64,000 nucleotides of DNA from assembly GCF_001544915.2 (NCBI RefSeq), contig NZ_FCOE02000012.1, positions 124,001-188,000 on the forward strand, written 5' to 3'. Under the pieces are notes generated by a model. That model did no database searches and had not been told where the DNA came from. It saw only the letters and a program-made list of their open reading frames with translations. Of the stretch, positions 1 to 8,542 are shown piece after piece; within the stretch, counting starts at the first letter, position 1; the number at the start of each line of letters is the position of its first letter. Position numbers and translations under genes: made by a program. Source of the stretch: Caballeronia pedi (GTDB taxonomy: Bacteria; Pseudomonadota; Gammaproteobacteria; Burkholderiales; Burkholderiaceae).

Positions 1-784
1 AGAAGAACAGCGTCAGGCGCAGCGCGGTGCGCCAGTGAAACTTGAAGACGATGCCGAGCGGGTTCGCTGCGCGCGCGCCTTCGCCTTTCTTCTTGAGCGC
101 CTCGAAGGCCGGCGTCTCGCTGACTTTCATGCGGATATAGATGCCCAGCAGCACGAGCACGAAGCTCGCGAGGAACGGGATTCTCCATCCGAACGATTCG
201 AAATCGTCGGCCGACAGCAGACCGGACAACGCAAAGAGGGCGAAATTGGCGAGGATCTGGCTGAGCGGCGAGCAGATGCCGAGCAGGCCCGAATACAGCC
301 CGCGTTTCGTCGCGGACGCGTGTTCGACCGCCATCAGTTGCGCGCCCGTCGATTCCCCGCCGAGCGCGAAGCCCTGAATGATGCGCAGCGAGACTAGTAA
401 CGTCGGCGCAAGAATACCGACTTGCTGGTACGTGGGAAGCAGCCCCATCAGGAACGACGACGCGCCCATCACCGAGACCGTAACGAGCATCAGGTTGCGG
501 CGTCCCCAGCGGTCGCCGAGCATGCCGCAGATCACCGCGCCGAGCGGACGAGCGGCGAGCCCCGCCCAAAAACTCGCCAGCGACGCGAGCAGCGAGGCGG
601 TCGGATCGAGCGACGGAAAGAACAGCTTCGGGAAAATCGTGGCAGCGACGACGCCGTACAACGCGAAGTCGAACCATTCCAGCGCGGTGCCGACGGTGGC
701 GCCCGCCACCGCGCGACGCGCCATCTGGTGAGCCTGTGCGGATCGTTCGCCCGCGGCAAGGTTTGGGTCAGCGATGACTGACAT
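1..784 (-). CDS. MFS transporter, metabolite:H+ symporter type (3' end outside window)
   Basis: The first 261 residues of a major facilitator permease are present; the gene runs off the left edge. The start is the ATG at 784, with the family-typical N-terminal ALEWFDF segment near residues 34-40 and the loop 2-3 motif GDRWGRR at about 90-96. Both are typical of the MHS (metabolite:H+ symporter) branch, which imports small carboxylates and osmolytes in the inner membrane. It is divergent from the IclR regulator at 913, which probably controls it. The substrate cannot be read from the sequence. Confidence 0.85.
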   Translation of the reverse strand, partial: MSVIADPNLAAGERSAQAHQMARRAVAGATVGTALEWFDFALYGVVAATIFPKLFFPSLDPTASLLASLASFWAGLAARPLGAVICGMLGDRWGRRNLMLVTVSVMGASSFLMGLLPTYQQVGILAPTLLVSLRIIQGFALGGESTGAQLMAVEHASATKRGLYSGLLGICSPLSQILANFALFALSGLLSADDFESFGWRIPFLASFVLVLLGIYIRMKVSETPAFEALKKKGEGARAANPLGIVFKFHWRTALRLTLFF

Positions 785-815
785 GGGTGTCTCCTGGATC
801 TCGGTATGTCGTAAC

Positions 816-902
816 GTTCGCGTCTTTTGGCGAACAGATGCTATTGTTTGCGCTCCGAACGCATGGCGTTCCGCACCGGAACTGCATTTCATATCATGAA
901 AT
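816..902. promoter_or_regulatory. Cluster of four inverted repeats between MFS and iclR
   Basis: Four perfect inverted repeats lie in the divergent promoter region: GTTCGC/GCGAAC (816-835, 8-nt spacer), GAACGC/GCGTTC (857-871, 3-nt spacer), GTTCCG/CGGAAC (868-882, 3-nt spacer) and ATTTCAT/ATGAAAT (886-902, 3-nt spacer). The second and third overlap. IclR regulators bind short palindromes in front of divergent targets, so these are the likely operators. Which one is used is unknown. Confidence 0.55.
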
Positions 903-912
903 TAGATCGATC

Positions 913-1698
913 ATGTCGCTCAAGAATGGCTTGAGAATGCTCGATTTCCTCGCGTCTCAGGGTGAAGGCGCGGGACTGGTCGAAATCGCGGATGCCTTGG
1001 GCATTCCGCGCAGCTCGTGCCATCGTGTGCTCGCCGAGCTCGTCGAGAGCGGTTACGTGAGGCAATTGACCGATCACAGCCGCTACATCCTGACGATGCG
1101 CATGACGTCCAACGGCCTGGAATTCTTGAGTCTGACCGGCCTCGCGGATATCGCCCAGCCGATCATCGAACGCGTCGCGGCGCGCACGGGCGAGCTGGCG
1201 CGGCTGTCGCTGGTCGACGGTGAAGCGATCATCTGGGTGGGCAAGGCGGACGGACAGCGCACCGGCTTTCGTTACGATCCCGACATGGGCCAGGCGGCAC
1301 GGCTTTCCTGCACATCGACCGGACACGCGTGGCTCATGACGATGACCGATGAACAAGCGGCCGCGCTCGTCCTGAAGCAGGGCTTCGGACAGCCGAACGA
1401 GTTCGGCCCCAATGCGCCGACGACACTAAAGGCACTGCTGGGTTTCCTGCACGCCGCGCGTGTACGCGGCTACGCGATGATCGACGAGGTCTTTGCGCCG
1501 CGCATGGCGGCGGTCGCGACGCCGGTTGTCAGCGGCTCGCGTTGTGTCGGCGTCATCAGCCTGGCGGGTCCGCGTGCGCGGCTGACGGTCGAGAAGATTC
1601 ACGCGTACTCGGTTCTCCTGCGAGAGGCGGCCAATGAGCTGGCCCAGCTGAGCAACGTGGCCGGCTTCCCGAGTCGGCCGCCGCTCGGCAAGGGATGA
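913..1698 (+). CDS. IclR family transcriptional regulator
   Basis: This 261-residue protein has the IclR architecture: an N-terminal winged helix-turn-helix (about 1-60, starting MSLKNGLRMLDFL, recognition region near IPRSSCHRVLAELVESGYV) and a C-terminal effector-binding domain (about 75-250). I place the start at the ATG at 913. Upstream in-frame extension to a GTG at 787 would add non-homologous residues and consume the inverted repeats at 816-902. It probably senses a small carboxylate and controls the divergent MFS gene. Confidence 0.88.
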   Translation: MSLKNGLRMLDFLASQGEGAGLVEIADALGIPRSSCHRVLAELVESGYVRQLTDHSRYILTMRMTSNGLEFLSLTGLADIAQPIIERVAARTGELARLSLVDGEAIIWVGKADGQRTGFRYDPDMGQAARLSCTSTGHAWLMTMTDEQAAALVLKQGFGQPNEFGPNAPTTLKALLGFLHAARVRGYAMIDEVFAPRMAAVATPVVSGSRCVGVISLAGPRARLTVEKIHAYSVLLREAANELAQLSNVAGFPSRPPLGKG

Positions 1699-1795
1699 GC
1701 CGAAGGAGCAACAGCCGTTCGCAATGCTCGGTGCTCCGTCTTGAAGATGCCCTCGACAAGCCACCAGCGCACCTTCTCAACAGACAGCACACCGT

Positions 1796-2176
1796 CTACG
1801 CGCCCATCCAGCTCACATGCGCGCTTACCACGCGCCAGCCGTCCGGCATCTTCACCCACGTCTGGCTCTGTCTGCCGATGCGCGGTTCGCCATCGCGCCG
1901 GAACTCGATATTGGCGACGGCGAAAGCGTCGCCGTATGTCGTCACGACGCGCGCCGTGATCAATCGCGCGAGGCCCTGGCCGGGCCGCGCGGCGCGAAAC
2001 GCGCGAATCGCGTCGTAGCCGTAGAGGTTTTCGGTTGCGCCGTAGCGCAGCGTGTGCGGCGAGTCGAAGAACAGCGTATCGAGCACGGCGACGTCGTTGG
2101 TGACGAGCGCGTGCTCGTAGGCGTCGAAGGCCGCGTCGACTTCGGCGAGCACGTCTGGCCGGTTGATCTCGATCAT
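1796..2176 (-). CDS. hpxZ: AtzH/HpxZ-like protein (DUF3225, SnoaL-like fold)
   Basis: This 126-residue protein starts MIEINRPDVLAEV and looks like the HpxZ/AtzH family (DUF3225). AtzH deaminates 1,3-dicarboxyurea in cyanurate breakdown; HpxZ belongs to oxalurate catabolism. The start ATG (2176-2174) overlaps the stop of the amidase upstream by 4 nt, which favours it over an upstream in-frame start. It is the last gene of a five-gene minus-strand operon. Family assignment is solid; the actual substrate here is inference. Confidence 0.82.
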   Translation of the reverse strand: MIEINRPDVLAEVDAAFDAYEHALVTNDVAVLDTLFFDSPHTLRYGATENLYGYDAIRAFRAARPGQGLARLITARVVTTYGDAFAVANIEFRRDGEPRIGRQSQTWVKMPDGWRVVSAHVSWMGA

Positions 2177-3597
2177 GCATCCGCTCCTGAAGAAAGCAAC
2201 GCCTCGTCGAACGATGGCGGCGGCGGACAATGCGCGACCTGCGCCGCTTCGAGTCTGCGCGCGGCTTCGAATGCCAGATCCTCACGCCACGGCGGTGCGA
2301 TCAGTTGCACGGCGATCGGCAGGCCGCTCTGCGTACGCATCGGCACGGCGACGACCGGCAGGCCGAGGCACGACACCGGCTGCGTCAGCAAGCCGAGATT
2401 GGGCCGCACGGCGAGGCGCTCACCGTTGATGTCCATGAACTCGTCGCCGATACGAGGCGCGACCATCGGCGTGGCGGGCGCGACGAGCACGTCGTAGTGT
2501 TCGAACAGTTCGAGCACGCGCATTCGCAAAGCCGCGCGCACGCGCTGCGCCTGCACGATCCACGCGGCCGGCAAAAGCGCGCCCGCAATCAGCCGGTCGC
2601 GCGACAGCGGTTCGCGCTCGTCGTAACGCGTACGCAGATTCTCCATGTGCAACTGGCCGCCTTCCGCTGCAGTGATGAGAAACGCCGCGCCGCGCGCCGC
2701 TTCGGCATCGGGATAGCGAACCGTCTGCGACGCGCCCAGCGCCTCCGCCGCCGCAAGCGATGCCGCGCGTGCATCGTCGTTTGCGTGATCGTCGAAATAG
2801 CCGCCCAGGCGCGCCACGCGCAATGCGCCGTGCATCGCATTCGCTGCTTCGAACGGGCGCTGCGCGCACGCCGGATCGAGCGGATCGGCGCACTGCAAGG
2901 CATCGTAGATGGCGGCAAGATCGTCGACATTGCGGGCGAACGCGCCCATGTGATCGAGGCTCGCGACGAACGGATACGTGCCGTGCCGCGACAGGCGTCC
3001 ATAGGTCGGCTTCACACCGAACACGCCGCACAGCGACGCGGGCACGCGCACCGAACCGTTCGTGTCGGTGCCGAGTGTGACGGGCACGAAGCCCGCCGCG
3101 ACCGCCGCCGCGCTGCCGCCCGACGATCCGCCCGCCGAACGCGTCAAATCGTGCGGATTGCGGCACGGCCCCGCGTGATGATTTTCGGTCGTGAAGCCAT
3201 ACGCGAATTCGTCCATGTTGAGCGCGCCGACGAGAATCGCGCCCTGTGCGACGAGGCGCGCGACGAGCGTCGCATCGTGCGTGGCGGGCGGTGCGTTCGC
3301 GAGCACGCGCGATCCGGCGATCGTCGCGATGCCTTCGATATCGAAGAGATTTTTGGCGGCAAACGGCACGCCCGCCAGCGGCGGCAAGCTGTCGCCTCGC
3401 GCACGCTGTGCATCGAGCGTGTCGGCTGCGATGAGCGCACGTTCGCGCGTAACGGCCGTGAACGCATTGACTTGCGCATCGTGTGCATCGATCCGCGCGA
3501 GCGTCGCTTCGATCAGTGCGCGTGCGCTGAATGCGCCGTCGGCATAGGCGCGGGCGATGGCCAGCGCGTCATCCGGAAAACGAGCGTGTGCGGTCAT
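2173..3597 (-). CDS. atzE: AtzE-family amidohydrolase (amidase signature enzyme)
   Basis: This 474-residue amidase-signature hydrolase has the Ser-cisSer-Lys triad in place: Lys82 in the AAKNLFD segment, the glycine/serine motif AGGSSGGSAA (155-164), and the nucleophilic serine in GTDTNGSVRVP (Ser182). AtzE hydrolyses 1-carboxybiuret and depends on the small AtzG subunit, which is encoded immediately upstream here with a 4-nt overlap; HpxY of oxalurate catabolism is the related alternative. The ATG at 3597 is preferred because it makes that overlap; an upstream in-frame start would run into atzG. Cytoplasmic enzyme. Confidence 0.87.
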   Translation of the reverse strand: MTAHARFPDDALAIARAYADGAFSARALIEATLARIDAHDAQVNAFTAVTRERALIAADTLDAQRARGDSLPPLAGVPFAAKNLFDIEGIATIAGSRVLANAPPATHDATLVARLVAQGAILVGALNMDEFAYGFTTENHHAGPCRNPHDLTRSAGGSSGGSAAAVAAGFVPVTLGTDTNGSVRVPASLCGVFGVKPTYGRLSRHGTYPFVASLDHMGAFARNVDDLAAIYDALQCADPLDPACAQRPFEAANAMHGALRVARLGGYFDDHANDDARAASLAAAEALGASQTVRYPDAEAARGAAFLITAAEGGQLHMENLRTRYDEREPLSRDRLIAGALLPAAWIVQAQRVRAALRMRVLELFEHYDVLVAPATPMVAPRIGDEFMDINGERLAVRPNLGLLTQPVSCLGLPVVAVPMRTQSGLPIAVQLIAPPWREDLAFEAARRLEAAQVAHCPPPPSFDEALLSSGADA

Positions 3598-3794
3598 GGG
3601 CGATACACCGGCGCGGGTTCGTCGCACGCATCGACGCAATACGCCAGCACGGGCGCGGCAAGCTGCGCGATGCGCGCGAACTGCGCTTTCACGCGCGCGG
3701 CGGCTTCATCGGTAAGTGTAGGGAAATGCAGCGCGAGCGCGGCGTCGGCGTAGGCGTCGAGCGCGGCGTCGGGGGAAGAAGACATGGCGTTCAT
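3594..3794 (-). CDS. AtzG/HpxX-like small subunit (DUF4089)
   Basis: This small helical protein of about 66 residues (PDAALDAYADAALALHF, ending DEPAPVYRP) resembles DUF4089/AtzG, the small partner that forms a complex with AtzE and caps its active site. It sits directly before the AtzE-like gene with a 4-nt overlap, as in cyanurate operons. The start is uncertain: ATG 3794 is annotated, but a GTG at 3800 would create a GTGA overlap with the upstream amidase, and an ATG at 3785 is also possible. Confidence 0.75.
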   Translation of the reverse strand: MNAMSSSPDAALDAYADAALALHFPTLTDEAAARVKAQFARIAQLAAPVLAYCVDACDEPAPVYRP

Positions 3795-3796
3795 GC

Positions 3797-4948
3797 TCAC
3801 GAAAGAGTGGGGAAGAGTTGACGCACACGCGCGATCAACGCGCGATCGGTCCCGCGCGGACCGATGAACGACAACGCGAGCGGCCCGCCGGCTTCGTTCG
3901 CGACGGGTACCGTGACCTGCGGCAGACCGGCGAACGCGGCGACCGAGTTCATCGTGAGCGCATCGCGGTAAAACGCACCGATGCCTTCGGGCGATTCATC
4001 GATGGCCAGCAGCGCGCGTGGCGTCGTCGGCAGCACGATGAGCGCCTGGTTCACGATGCTTTCGACGTGCGCGGCAAGCGTCGTGCGCAGGATGCGGCAG
4101 CGTTCGACTTCCGCGTCGTCGAGCGACTTCATCCGCGCAAAACGCGTTGCGATGTCCGCGCCGAAGCGCGGTGCATGTGCATCGATCCACGCGCCGAGCG
4201 AGGCGCGAATGGCATCGTCCTGCAAATGCTGATACACGTGCAGCCAGCGTGCGCGATCACCTGAAAAGATATCGATCTCGTCATGCACCATCGACAGTTC
4301 GCGCAGGCGTCGCGCATCGTCCGGCTCGCGTTCGGCGCGCGTATCGAATGCTTCCTTGAAGAGCACGAACGATGCGGGCGCGTCGAGTGCGGCGACGTCA
4401 TCGAGCATTGTGTCGGCGACGCGCGCGAGCAGCTCGCCCGAACGCGCGAACCAGCCCACCGTATCGAAGCAGGGCGCGAAGGGCAGCACGCCGTCGAGCG
4501 CGGCGGCGTCGTGCGTGGGGCGGATACCCCATAGCCCGCAGAACGCGGCGGGCACGCGCACCGAGCCGCCGGTATCGGTGCCGAGCGCGAAGTCGACATC
4601 GCCATTTGCGACCGCCGATGCCGAACCGCTCGACGATCCACCCGGCAACGCATGCGGCCAGCGCGGATTGACCGGTGTGCCGTAATGCGCGTTCACGCCT
4701 TCGAGGCTGTAGGCGAGTTCATCGGTGATGGTCTTGCCGTCCACGCTCGCGCCGGCGGCCAGCAGTTTCGCGACACAAGGCGCATGATGCGCGGCGGGTT
4801 CGTGCGTGGCGAGCCAGTCGGGATTGCCGCCGCCCGTCGTGACGCCGGCCACGTCGATCAGATCCTTGACGGCAAAGCGAAGGCCATCGAGCACACCGCC
4901 CGAAGTTGCGGCGACGTGCACGCGCGAGCCGGGAACGAAGGCGTTCAT
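3797..4948 (-). CDS. Amidase-signature hydrolase
   Basis: A second amidase-signature enzyme of 383 residues, with Lys28 (RFAVKDL), the motif PGGSSSGSAS (102-111) and a nucleophilic Ser129 in GTDTGGSVRVP. It is shorter than AtzE and only distantly similar to it, so it is not a recent duplicate. The start ATG at 4948 overlaps the stop of the cysteine hydrolase gene by 4 nt, which implies translational coupling. It probably cleaves another amide or ureide bond in the same pathway; the substrate is unknown. Confidence 0.85.
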   Translation of the reverse strand: MNAFVPGSRVHVAATSGGVLDGLRFAVKDLIDVAGVTTGGGNPDWLATHEPAAHHAPCVAKLLAAGASVDGKTITDELAYSLEGVNAHYGTPVNPRWPHALPGGSSSGSASAVANGDVDFALGTDTGGSVRVPAAFCGLWGIRPTHDAAALDGVLPFAPCFDTVGWFARSGELLARVADTMLDDVAALDAPASFVLFKEAFDTRAEREPDDARRLRELSMVHDEIDIFSGDRARWLHVYQHLQDDAIRASLGAWIDAHAPRFGADIATRFARMKSLDDAEVERCRILRTTLAAHVESIVNQALIVLPTTPRALLAIDESPEGIGAFYRDALTMNSVAAFAGLPQVTVPVANEAGGPLALSFIGPRGTDRALIARVRQLFPTLS

Positions 4949-5751
4949 TGATTCGCTCCCCTCAGCGCATCGGCGAACTGGTGCGAGTCCGCGACGAAGC
5001 CATAGCACTTCTTCACGTTCCAGATGCTCGCCTCGGTGCAGAACGCGGGCGATGAGCTCGCGCAGCAGTCGGTCAGCATCACGCAGCCGTAGCCGAGGAA
5101 GTTGGCGTCGGTGAGCGTGTGCATCACGCATTGATCGGTGTTCACGCCCGCGAAGAAAAGCGTGCGCGCGCCGAGATTGCGCAGGATGCTGTCGAGCGGT
5201 GTGTCCCAGAAGCCGCTGATGCGGTACTTGTCCACGCGAATGTCCTGCGGCGCGATCTCTAGTTCATCGACGACGGCGGCCGCCCACGAGTCCTTTTCGA
5301 GCACGCGCGCGCCGTGCTCCGGCAGCGGTTCGCCGAGCCCGATGCCCGTGCCTTTCGGCTTGTACAGATGAAGCTGGTTCGGCGGCATGTTGGCGAGATC
5401 AGGCCGGTTGCCCCAGTTGACCCAGATCACCGGCACGCCGCTCTTTCGCGCGATCGGCAGCAGGCGCTGCAGTGGTGCAATCGGCGCGCGGTCCGCACCG
5501 TAATCGCCCCCGATATGGTCCACCCACCCGCCTTTGGTGCAGAAGTCGTTCTGCATGTCGATGATGACGAGCGCCGCTTTTTCGATGTCGAAGCGTACCT
5601 TCTGTGGCTCCGAATCGAGTATCGCAATGCGCGGCGCGGGCGCTTGCACGGCCATGTCGACGAGCGCATCCGTGGCGTGCCAGCGGGTCTGCGCAAAGGC
5701 GCCGAGCGGGCCGCCCGGCTTTGTCCGGTCTGGGTTTGAAGCGTGGTCCAT
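4945..5751 (-). CDS. Isochorismatase-fold cysteine hydrolase (biuret/ureidoacrylate amidohydrolase type)
   Basis: This 268-residue hydrolase has the Asp-Lys-Cys triad of the family: Asp65 (IIDMQNDF), Lys175 (VDKYRISGFWDT) and Cys208 (GVNTDQCVM). The stretch KGGWVDHIGGD followed by API and RPDLA resembles biuret hydrolase (BiuH) and RutB-like enzymes that release ammonia from ureides. The start ATG at 5751 has GGAG about 8 nt upstream. It is the first gene of the five-gene operon that includes AtzG/AtzE/AtzH-like proteins, consistent with a biuret- or ureide-type route, but the substrate is inferred. Confidence 0.85.
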   Translation of the reverse strand: MDHASNPDRTKPGGPLGAFAQTRWHATDALVDMAVQAPAPRIAILDSEPQKVRFDIEKAALVIIDMQNDFCTKGGWVDHIGGDYGADRAPIAPLQRLLPIARKSGVPVIWVNWGNRPDLANMPPNQLHLYKPKGTGIGLGEPLPEHGARVLEKDSWAAAVVDELEIAPQDIRVDKYRISGFWDTPLDSILRNLGARTLFFAGVNTDQCVMHTLTDANFLGYGCVMLTDCCASSSPAFCTEASIWNVKKCYGFVADSHQFADALRGANQ

Positions 5752-5874
5752 CGGGTTCTCCGAAGCGTTGGATCAATGGCGTACGAGTGCATCGGAGACG
5801 CGGCGCAAGCGCGTCATCCGTAGGCGTTCTGCGTGGCATCGAGGAAGCGGTTCTTCATCGCACTGAAGGCGAAT

Positions 5875-5890
5875 TGGCATCGAAGTTGCA
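5875..5890 (+). promoter_or_regulatory. Candidate sigma-54 (-24/-12) promoter for the BMP-type ABC operon
   Basis: The sequence TGGCAT-N5-TTGCA matches the sigma-54 consensus TGGCAC-N5-TTGCW except at one position, with the invariant GG and GC correctly spaced. Transcription would start near 5902, giving a leader of about 50 nt before the ATG at 5952. Sigma-54 with NtrC would tie this importer to nitrogen limitation. Confidence 0.6.
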
Positions 5891-5951
5891 ATCAGCGTTT
5901 CAGTCATGAATAACCTACTTACCGAAAGTCAACGCAAAAGGAGTGCCAGTG

Positions 5952-6974
5952 ATGTTGAGCTTGCAACAGGCTTCTCACGAAAAATTGCGCCGTCGTCTCG
6001 TGTCGCGCCTCGTCGTGACGGCCGGTGTCGTCGCGCTCGCCGCGCCCGCGTTCTTTCTCTCCGATGCTTACGCCGCCGATGACGCGATGCGTGTCGGCGT
6101 GCTGATTCCAGGATCGAAGACGGACAAGGGATGGATGGAATCGGGCTACGACGGCGTGCTCGCGGCGCAGAAGGAGTTCGGGCCGAAGCTCAAGACGCAG
6201 ATCATCGAGAACATCAACTACGCGGACATGGAGCAGGCGCTCACGAATCTCGCGACGAAGAATCAGCTCGTGATCGGCATCGGCGGACAGACGCAGGCGG
6301 CCGTGCTCAAGATCGCCAAGCGCTTTCCGAACGTGAAGTTCTCGGTCGTCGGCGGCAACAAGGGCGAAAACATGCCGCCGAACGTCGCGGGCTACGACGT
6401 GAAGCAGGCCGAGATCGCGTTCGTCGCGGGCGCCGCCGCCGCGATGCTGTCGAAGAACGGCGCGGTGAGTTATGTCGGCGGCATGGAGATTCCTTCGATC
6501 GTCAATGCGGGCAAGGAGTTCGGCAACGGCGCGCGCTACGTGAATCCGAAGGTGAAGTACTTCGAGAGCTATACCGGCGACTTCGACAACGTCGCGAAGT
6601 CGCGCGAGGCGACGGCCGCGGCCATCGCGCAAGGCGCCGACGTTCACTATCACATCCTGAACCTCGGCCTGCGCGGGCTCGAACAGGCGGCAAAGGAAAA
6701 GAATACGCACGTCATCGGCAGTTATACGGACCGTTGCGGAAGCGATCCGTTGTATATCGCGTACAGCATCACGGGCGTGGGTTATCAGGCGCAATACGCG
6801 ATCGAGCAACTGGAGAAAGGGCAGTGGCAGCCCGGCTACAAGGCGTTCGGCCTCGCGATGGGACCGAAGGCGTCGGGCATGGTCGTCTGCAAGTCGACGC
6901 CCGCGATGGACGCGAAGCTCAAGCAGATCGAAGACGACATCCAGAGCGGCAAGATCAAGGTGTCCGAGGGATGA
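5952..6974 (+). CDS. BMP-family ABC transporter substrate-binding lipoprotein-like protein
   Basis: A 340-residue periplasmic binding protein of the BMP/PnrA family, which usually binds nucleosides or related ring compounds. It has a signal peptide with basic residues near 11-19, a hydrophobic core (about 20-36) and a probable cleavage site after AYA at 39-41; there is no lipobox cysteine, so it is likely soluble. The mature part begins ADDAMRVGVLIPGS and contains GWMESGYDG. The ATG at 5952 is preferred because AAAGGAG ends 9 nt upstream. It is the first gene of a four-gene importer operon. Confidence 0.9.
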   Translation: MLSLQQASHEKLRRRLVSRLVVTAGVVALAAPAFFLSDAYAADDAMRVGVLIPGSKTDKGWMESGYDGVLAAQKEFGPKLKTQIIENINYADMEQALTNLATKNQLVIGIGGQTQAAVLKIAKRFPNVKFSVVGGNKGENMPPNVAGYDVKQAEIAFVAGAAAAMLSKNGAVSYVGGMEIPSIVNAGKEFGNGARYVNPKVKYFESYTGDFDNVAKSREATAAAIAQGADVHYHILNLGLRGLEQAAKEKNTHVIGSYTDRCGSDPLYIAYSITGVGYQAQYAIEQLEKGQWQPGYKAFGLAMGPKASGMVVCKSTPAMDAKLKQIEDDIQSGKIKVSEG

Positions 6975-8542
6975 GCGCGCTGCCTTCTCCGCTGCCCGAA
7001 GCCGCGCCGATTCTCTCGCTGAACGATATCGGCAAGCGCTTCGGCACGTTCACCGCACTCGAGGGCGTCTCGCTGGACCTGATGCCGGGCGACGTGCATT
7101 GCCTGCTCGGAGAAAACGGCGCGGGCAAGTCGACGCTGTGCAACGTGATCTTCGGCGTGCATCAGCCGGACTCCGGTGCCATGCGCGTGAACGGCACGCC
7201 GTACCGTCCGCGCAATCCGCGTGAGGCGCTCGCGCACGGCATCGCGATGGTGCATCAGCATTTCAGTCTCGTCGACGATGCCAGCGTGCTCGACAATCTG
7301 CTGCTCGGGCAGGCGCGCGGATGGCTGAATCGTCCGCGCGAGACGCAGCGTGTGGGCGATGTGCTCGCGAGCGTCGGGCTCGAACTGGCGCTCGATGCGA
7401 AGGTCGCGGATCTGTCGGTCGGCGAGCGGCAGCGCGTGGAGATCGTGAAGTGCCTGATGCGCGAGCCGCGTCTATTGCTGCTCGACGAACCCACCGCCGT
7501 GCTGTTGCCCGCCGAGATCGCCGCGCTGCTCGATACATGCGAACGCGTGGCGAGACGCGGCTGCGCCGTCGTGCTCGTCACGCACAAGCTCAAGGAGATC
7601 AGCCGCATCGCCACGCATGCGACCGTGCTGCAATCGGGGCGCGTGGTGGCGCGTTCGGCGTCGCCCGCGACCGAGATCGACAGGCTCGTCCACGCAATGA
7701 TCCATCGCGAAGGCGACGACACGCCCGACGATCTCGCCGCGCGGCTCTCGCTCGTCAAGAGCGCTTCGCCGTATTCGCGCCCGCTGCAGGACGAAGTGCT
7801 GCAAATCGATGGCCTGAGCGCGCGCGATGCCGAAGGCGTGACACGGCTCGCGGACTGCACGCTCGTCGTGAATCGCGGGGAGATCGTCGGCATTGCGGGT
7901 GTGGAGGGCAATGGTCAGAGCGAACTCGGCGCGGTGCTCGCGGGCATGTCGAACGCATCGGCGGGGCGCTTTTTCATCGCGGGCCGCGACATGACTCAGG
8001 CGAGTCCGCGCGAACTGACGCACGCGGGCGTCGGCATCGTGCCGGAGGATCGGCACGCGGTCGGCTGCGTCACCGGGATGAGTCTCGCCGACAATCTGCT
8101 GCTCAATCATCTCGATCGCTATACGCGCGGAGGCTTTCTGAAGCGCCGTGCGATGCGCAGCGCAGCGCTCGAACTGATGCAGCGTTTCGACGTGCGCGCG
8201 AGCAGTCCCGATGCGCTGTTCGGCGGCCTTTCGGGCGGCAATCAGCAAAAGGCGGTGCTCGCGCGCGAACTGACGCTCGATCCGCTGATTTTTCTGCTCG
8301 CCGCGCAGCCGACGCGCGGTCTCGATGTCGGCGCGGTCGCCGCCGTGTATTCGCACATCCGCGCGGCGCGCGATCGCGGCGTGGGCGTGCTGCTTATTTC
8401 CTCCGAACTCGACGAGCTGATGAGCGTCGCCGATCGCATCGTCGTGCTGTATCGCGGCCGCATCATGGGCACGTGCACGCCCGAAGCGGGCAATCGCGGA
8501 CGCATCGGCGCGTGGATGGCGGGCGCAGGAGAAACTGCATGA
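6971..8542 (+). CDS. ABC transporter ATP-binding protein, duplicated NBD (BMP-type importer)
   Basis: This 523-residue protein has two nucleotide-binding domains in tandem, as in nucleoside and sugar importers. NBD1 has Walker A GENGAGKS (47-54), signature LSVGERQR and Walker B LLLLDEPT; NBD2 has no canonical Walker A and a signature LSGGNQQK followed by LLAAQPTRGLD, where Gln replaces the catalytic Glu. That asymmetry is normal in this group. ATG 6971 overlaps the binding-protein stop by 4 nt, so a much longer in-frame ORF starting upstream is spurious. Confidence 0.92.
   Translation: MSALPSPLPEAAPILSLNDIGKRFGTFTALEGVSLDLMPGDVHCLLGENGAGKSTLCNVIFGVHQPDSGAMRVNGTPYRPRNPREALAHGIAMVHQHFSLVDDASVLDNLLLGQARGWLNRPRETQRVGDVLASVGLELALDAKVADLSVGERQRVEIVKCLMREPRLLLLDEPTAVLLPAEIAALLDTCERVARRGCAVVLVTHKLKEISRIATHATVLQSGRVVARSASPATEIDRLVHAMIHREGDDTPDDLAARLSLVKSASPYSRPLQDEVLQIDGLSARDAEGVTRLADCTLVVNRGEIVGIAGVEGNGQSELGAVLAGMSNASAGRFFIAGRDMTQASPRELTHAGVGIVPEDRHAVGCVTGMSLADNLLLNHLDRYTRGGFLKRRAMRSAALELMQRFDVRASSPDALFGGLSGGNQQKAVLARELTLDPLIFLLAAQPTRGLDVGAVAAVYSHIRAARDRGVGVLLISSELDELMSVADRIVVLYRGRIMGTCTPEAGNRGRIGAWMAGAGETA

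Noticed and set aside
6131..8542. 803-codon reading of the ABC ATPase
   Set aside because: The first 280 codons are the binding protein in another frame; ATG 6971 overlaps its stop by 4 nt.
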